Below, one piece after another: positions 4,315-7,428 of a stretch of 7,428 bases of DNA (position 1 is the first letter of the stretch; every line of letters starts with the position of its first letter). This stretch comes from RUG11462 sp045539315 (GTDB taxonomy: Bacteria > Bacillota > Clostridia > Oscillospirales > Acutalibacteraceae): positions 1 through 7,428 of the forward strand of contig JAZQFC010000032.1 in assembly GCA_045539315.1 (NCBI GenBank), read 5' to 3'. The notes below the pieces were generated by a model. It saw only the letters and a program-made list of their open reading frames with translations, was not told the DNA's origin and searched no databases. Position numbers and translations under genes: made by a program.

Positions 4315-7300
4315 TTATTTTACTGTAATAGCGCGTTTTACTTTTGTGAATTTACCAATTGCTTTTACAGTTTTGCCTTTTGAGTTTTTGTAATTCTTGT
4401 AAGCTGCAATTCTTACATAATATTTTTTACCACTCTTTAACTTCTTGATAAGTTTCTTAACTGTTTTTTGTTTTGTTACTGTTATTACTTTTTTACCTTT
4501 GAAGTTTTTCTTAAGTGATACATGAATTACATAACCCTTAACATCTTTAACTTTCTTCCATTTTAGTGTAAGAGTTTTTGCTTTTGTTGAAGTAACTTTT
4601 ACACCTTTTACCTTTTTAACTGTTGGTTTTTTGATTGTAAATACTTCCATAACTACACCGTTATAATTGCCTATGCCTTTGATAACAACAGTTGCAGTAC
4701 CTACATTTTTATTATCAATACATTCTACGGTGTAATCTGTATTCAATACTAATTCAGTTGTAATGCTAGGTGTAATTGCTTTGCCGGTGTATTCTTTTGC
4801 TTTTGTATCAACTTTAAACATTGTTTCATCAATTGCTTTTTGTGAAATTGCAAATGTTTTCACAATTGTTCCTGCATAGTTACCAATACCAGTTACTGTT
4901 ACAGTAGCTTCGCCTACATTTACATTGTTTTCATAAGCAACTGAGTAATCAACATCTTTTACAAGTTCTGAAGTTACTGCATCTTCAAATGCTTCGCCAG
5001 AGTAAATTCTTTCTTTATCTAAATCAAATGCGAACATTTCTTCTGTGATATATTTTGAAACAATATTAAATGTTGCAGTTACTGTATCTTTATAGTTACC
5101 TTTACCTGTTACGATAATTTTACCTTCGCCTACATTTACATTGTTTTCATATGTAACTTCATAACAATCCGTTGGTAATGTTCCTATTACTTGAGGTTTA
5201 ATTTCAGAGCCAGTATAAACAACTATTTTTGTATCAAAAATAAAGTCTTCTGAATCAAGTGGTTTTGGTGTGATAGTAAAGTTATACTCAACTGAGTCTT
5301 TATAATTGCCTTTACCTGTTACAATTATTTTGCCTTCGCCTACATTTACATTATTTTCATAAGCAACTGTGAAGTCAATATCTTTTGTGAGGTTTGACGC
5401 TACTGTTGGGATAATTTTGCTACCTGTATAAACTTTGTCGTTTGTATCAACTGTGAAATAATCTTTTTCAACTTCTTTTGGTGTGATTTCAAATGTTTTT
5501 GTTACTTCGCCTGTGTAGTTTTCACCTGTTGCGGTAACAGTCACAATAGCAGTACCTACATTTACATTATTTTCATAAGACAATTCATAATTTTCTGCAT
5601 CATATTCAGATACAACCAAAGGAGTTATTTCTTCACCAGTGAATACAAAAGAATCACTATCAAGCGAAAAAGCGTCATCAGTAAATTCTTTAATAATTCT
5701 AAAGTTTAAAATAGCTTCGCCTTTGCAATTATTTTTACCTGTAATAGTAACAGTTGCTATGCCTTCATTTATATTATTGCTATAAACTACATCAAAATTT
5801 TCTTCGCCAATATCTGAAATAATTAAAGGTTTAATTTCTTCACCTGTATACAATTCTGATTCATTTTTAAGTGAAAAATCTTCAGCAACAATTTCTCTTT
5901 GAGCAATTTTAAATGTTGTTTCAACTTTGCCTTGATAGTTACCAATACCATTGATGATAACAGTAACTATACCAACATTTATATTATTTTCGTAAACTAC
6001 TTCATAGTCTTTGCCTTCTACAAGCTCTGATTCAATACCAGTTGTAATTTCATTTCCTGTGAAAATCTTATCGCTTATATCAATTGTAAAATCACCTGTA
6101 GTAATATCTTTTTGGGTGATTTTAAAATTATAAACTAATTCGCCTGCATAGTTACCGATACCTGTAATAGTTACCGTTGCCTCGCCTACATTTACATTAT
6201 TTTCGCAAACTACTTCATAATCTTTATCTTCTACAAGTTCTGATTCAATATCAACTGTGATTTCTTCGCCTGTATAAACTTTTGATTCTGTATCAACAAC
6301 AAAATTAGCTTCAGAGATTGATTTTTGAGAAATGTTAAAGTTATATGTAAGTTTTCCTTTGTAATTGCCGATACCAGTAACAGTTACTGTCGCTTCACCT
6401 ACATTTACATTGTTTTCATAACTTACTTCGTAATCTTCGGTTTTTAAATTAGAAACAATATCTGTTAAAATTCCACTACCGGTATAAACTTTGTTCTCAG
6501 TATCAACTGTAAAGTTTTCTGCTGAAATTTCTTTTTGAGTAATTTCAAATTCAAGTTCAACTTTTCCTTGACAATTATTTTTTCCTATAATTGTTACTGT
6601 AGCTATGCCAACGTTTATATTTTCAGCATATTCCACATCAAAATTTTCGACAGGAATATCTGATAATACTTCAGGTTTAATTTCTTCGCCTGTATAAACG
6701 AAACTATTAGTTTCTAATGAAAATTCATTTGATGAAAGAGTTTTTTTGACAATATTAAAAGTTTTTTCAATACTGCCAACATAATGACCCAATCCTGCAA
6801 TAGTTACAGTTGCGGTACCTACATTTGTGTTGTTTTCATAATAAACCCAGTAATCTGTTTCTTCAACAAGACCAGTTGCAGATGAAATTTCAACAGTAAT
6901 TTCATCACTTGTGTAAACCTTGTCTAAAAGGTCTATTTCAAAGTCTGATTCTTCTATTTCGCGAAGAATTGTTGTAAATTCAATGTTTTCATCAACTGTG
7001 ATTTCATCGTTTGGTTGATATAAAGTTTTGCCATCTGAATAACCAATAATAGTTTGATGTGATTCAGGAAGATTAACTTTATCACCTGATTTGCCTGTGA
7101 AAATAATTTCATCATCAATTTTAACAACAACAACATTTTCAAGACAAGCGTAAGGTGTAACTGTTACTGCAGAACCTGAATCGTAAACAGAAACATCGTT
7201 TTCAACATCAGCATTGTGATAATTTTCTGTGAGTTTCAATGACTGACTTGTGCAAGTTAAATCTGCAAATGTAATGTTTTTAGGGTCTGTTACATCTGGG

Positions 7301-7428
7301 TGGTTTGATGATTTTTTTGCTTGATAGTTATTAACTTTAACATTTCCATCAACTACAACCTTGCCTGAAAAACCAAGTTCTGTATGGCCAAACCAAGTTA
7401 TATTCAAATCACCACCAACATACATATC
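4315..7428 (-). CDS. Large surface repeat protein, MBG/Ig-like repeats with basic Fn3-like tail (5' truncated)
   Basis: The frame is open to the right edge (an Asp codon precedes the first in-window ATG at 7425), so the true start and presumably a signal peptide lie outside. The 1037 visible codons end at TAA 4317-4315. Numbering from that Met: residues 1-105 are beta-strand-rich (VGGDLNI, GKVVVDGNVKV). Residues ~107-152 resemble an InlB/Listeria-Bacteroides-type repeat (GDKVNLPE, GYSDGKTLYQPND). Residues ~157-930 are eleven ~70-residue repeats with signatures YTGxEI, DYxVxYENNxNVG and GxGNYxG, like MBG/YDG-type bacterial Ig-like repeats. Residues ~931-1036 are an Fn3-like domain with 36 Lys and one acidic residue (D961). 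No catalytic motif is visible in the part seen, so an adhesin, stalk or scaffold role is the natural inference. It may also carry a catalytic domain upstream, as its GH16 neighbour does. It has its own terminator and is not co-transcribed with that neighbour. Confidence 0.9.
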   Translation of the reverse strand, partial: DMYVGGDLNITWFGHTELGFSGKVVVDGNVKVNNYQAKKSSNHPDVTDPKNITFADLTCTSQSLKLTENYHNADVENDVSVYDSGSAVTVTPYACLENVVVVKIDDEIIFTGKSGDKVNLPESHQTIIGYSDGKTLYQPNDEITVDENIEFTTILREIEESDFEIDLLDKVYTSDEITVEISSATGLVEETDYWVYYENNTNVGTATVTIAGLGHYVGSIEKTFNIVKKTLSSNEFSLETNSFVYTGEEIKPEVLSDIPVENFDVEYAENINVGIATVTIIGKNNCQGKVELEFEITQKEISAENFTVDTENKVYTGSGILTDIVSNLKTEDYEVSYENNVNVGEATVTVTGIGNYKGKLTYNFNISQKSISEANFVVDTESKVYTGEEITVDIESELVEDKDYEVVCENNVNVGEATVTITGIGNYAGELVYNFKITQKDITTGDFTIDISDKIFTGNEITTGIESELVEGKDYEVVYENNINVGIVTVIINGIGNYQGKVETTFKIAQREIVAEDFSLKNESELYTGEEIKPLIISDIGEENFDVVYSNNINEGIATVTITGKNNCKGEAILNFRIIKEFTDDAFSLDSDSFVFTGEEITPLVVSEYDAENYELSYENNVNVGTAIVTVTATGENYTGEVTKTFEITPKEVEKDYFTVDTNDKVYTGSKIIPTVASNLTKDIDFTVAYENNVNVGEGKIIVTGKGNYKDSVEYNFTITPKPLDSEDFIFDTKIVVYTGSEIKPQVIGTLPTDCYEVTYENNVNVGEGKIIVTGKGNYKDTVTATFNIVSKYITEEMFAFDLDKERIYSGEAFEDAVTSELVKDVDYSVAYENNVNVGEATVTVTGIGNYAGTIVKTFAISQKAIDETMFKVDTKAKEYTGKAITPSITTELVLNTDYTVECIDNKNVGTATVVIKGIGNYNGVVMEVFTIKKPTVKKVKGVKVTSTKAKTLTLKWKKVKDVKGYVIHVSLKKNFKGKKVITVTKQKTVKKLIKKLKSGKKYYVRIAAYKNYKNSKGKTVKAIGKFTKVKRAITVK
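4636..6957 (-). repeat. Eleven tandem ~70-residue MBG/Ig-like repeats
   Basis: The NVG (NEG once) anchor recurs at residues 201, 271, 341, 412, 483, 553, 622, 694, 764, 836 and 907, a period of 69-72 residues (about 210 bp). Each unit also has YTG/FTG plus EI (YTS and YSG variants at the first and tenth) and ends in a beta-strand followed by a short linker such as ITQKEI or ISQKSI. Subtypes are visible: units 2 and 6 share GKNNC and GEEIKP, units 4 and 5 share ESELVE with KDYEVV, and units 8 and 9 share a 22-residue identical core. The units are acidic; unit 4 has about 16 Asp/Glu against 4 Lys. Confidence 0.9.

Noticed and set aside
4211..4393. Plus-strand 60-codon reading frame with a TTG start in the intergenic region
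   Set aside because: It runs through the perfect hairpin terminator at 4281-4303 into the antisense of the basic tail. There is no convincing RBS before the TTG and the product resembles nothing I know. The stretch is better explained as non-coding RNA or an element.
7423..7425. ATG at the right edge as the true start of the repeat protein
   Set aside because: The frame is open through the preceding Asp codon to the window edge. No signal peptide follows the ATG, and the first residues are already in a folded beta-rich region, so the gene is truncated by the window.

Overview
The window is AT-rich and every gene lies on the minus strand. Short intergenic gaps, strong AGGAG ribosome binding sites and Gram-positive-type signal peptides, together with very lysine-rich C-terminal domains and long extracellular repeat arrays, suggest a low-GC Firmicute. 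A gut or rumen Clostridia member (Ruminococcaceae/Lachnospiraceae-like) fits best. This is inferred from style alone; no phylogenetic marker is present.

Layout, in the direction of transcription (right to left). (1) 7428-4315 is the 3' part of a large surface or secreted protein. It has a short beta-rich N-terminal remnant, eleven ~70-residue acidic Ig-like/MBG-like repeats and a strongly basic Fn3-like tail, and it ends at a perfect 10-bp hairpin terminator. (2) 4314-4072 is a 243-bp intergenic region. It holds that terminator, a candidate plus-strand small RNA with its own extended -10 promoter (possibly lying in a small inverted-repeat element), an operator-like palindrome, and the promoter and RBS of the next gene. 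(3) 4071-160 is a complete 1303-residue secreted glycoside hydrolase family 16 enzyme. Its order is signal peptide, GH16 catalytic domain with the laminarinase-type EIDIME motif, CBM6/35-like module, beta-helix-like domain, a long Cys/His repeat region and a basic Fn3-like tail. (4) 159-31 is an intergenic region with a hairpin and the promoter and RBS of a third gene. (5) 30-1 is the first ten codons of that gene, another signal peptide.

The two intact upstream regions (of the GH16 gene and the third gene) have the same plan: a sigma-A promoter, a ~27-nt leader, and AGGAG 8 nt before ATG. The genes therefore look like separate transcription units rather than an operon. Their shared theme is the cell exterior. 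The GH16 protein probably degrades or binds a beta-glucan-like polysaccharide. Its neighbour is a long repeat stalk or adhesin. Both end in the same type of Lys-rich, almost acid-free domain, which may hold them to the anionic cell wall. The least explained parts are the Cys/His repeat stalk on an extracellular enzyme, the basic tail, and the structured intergenic element at 4157-4310.
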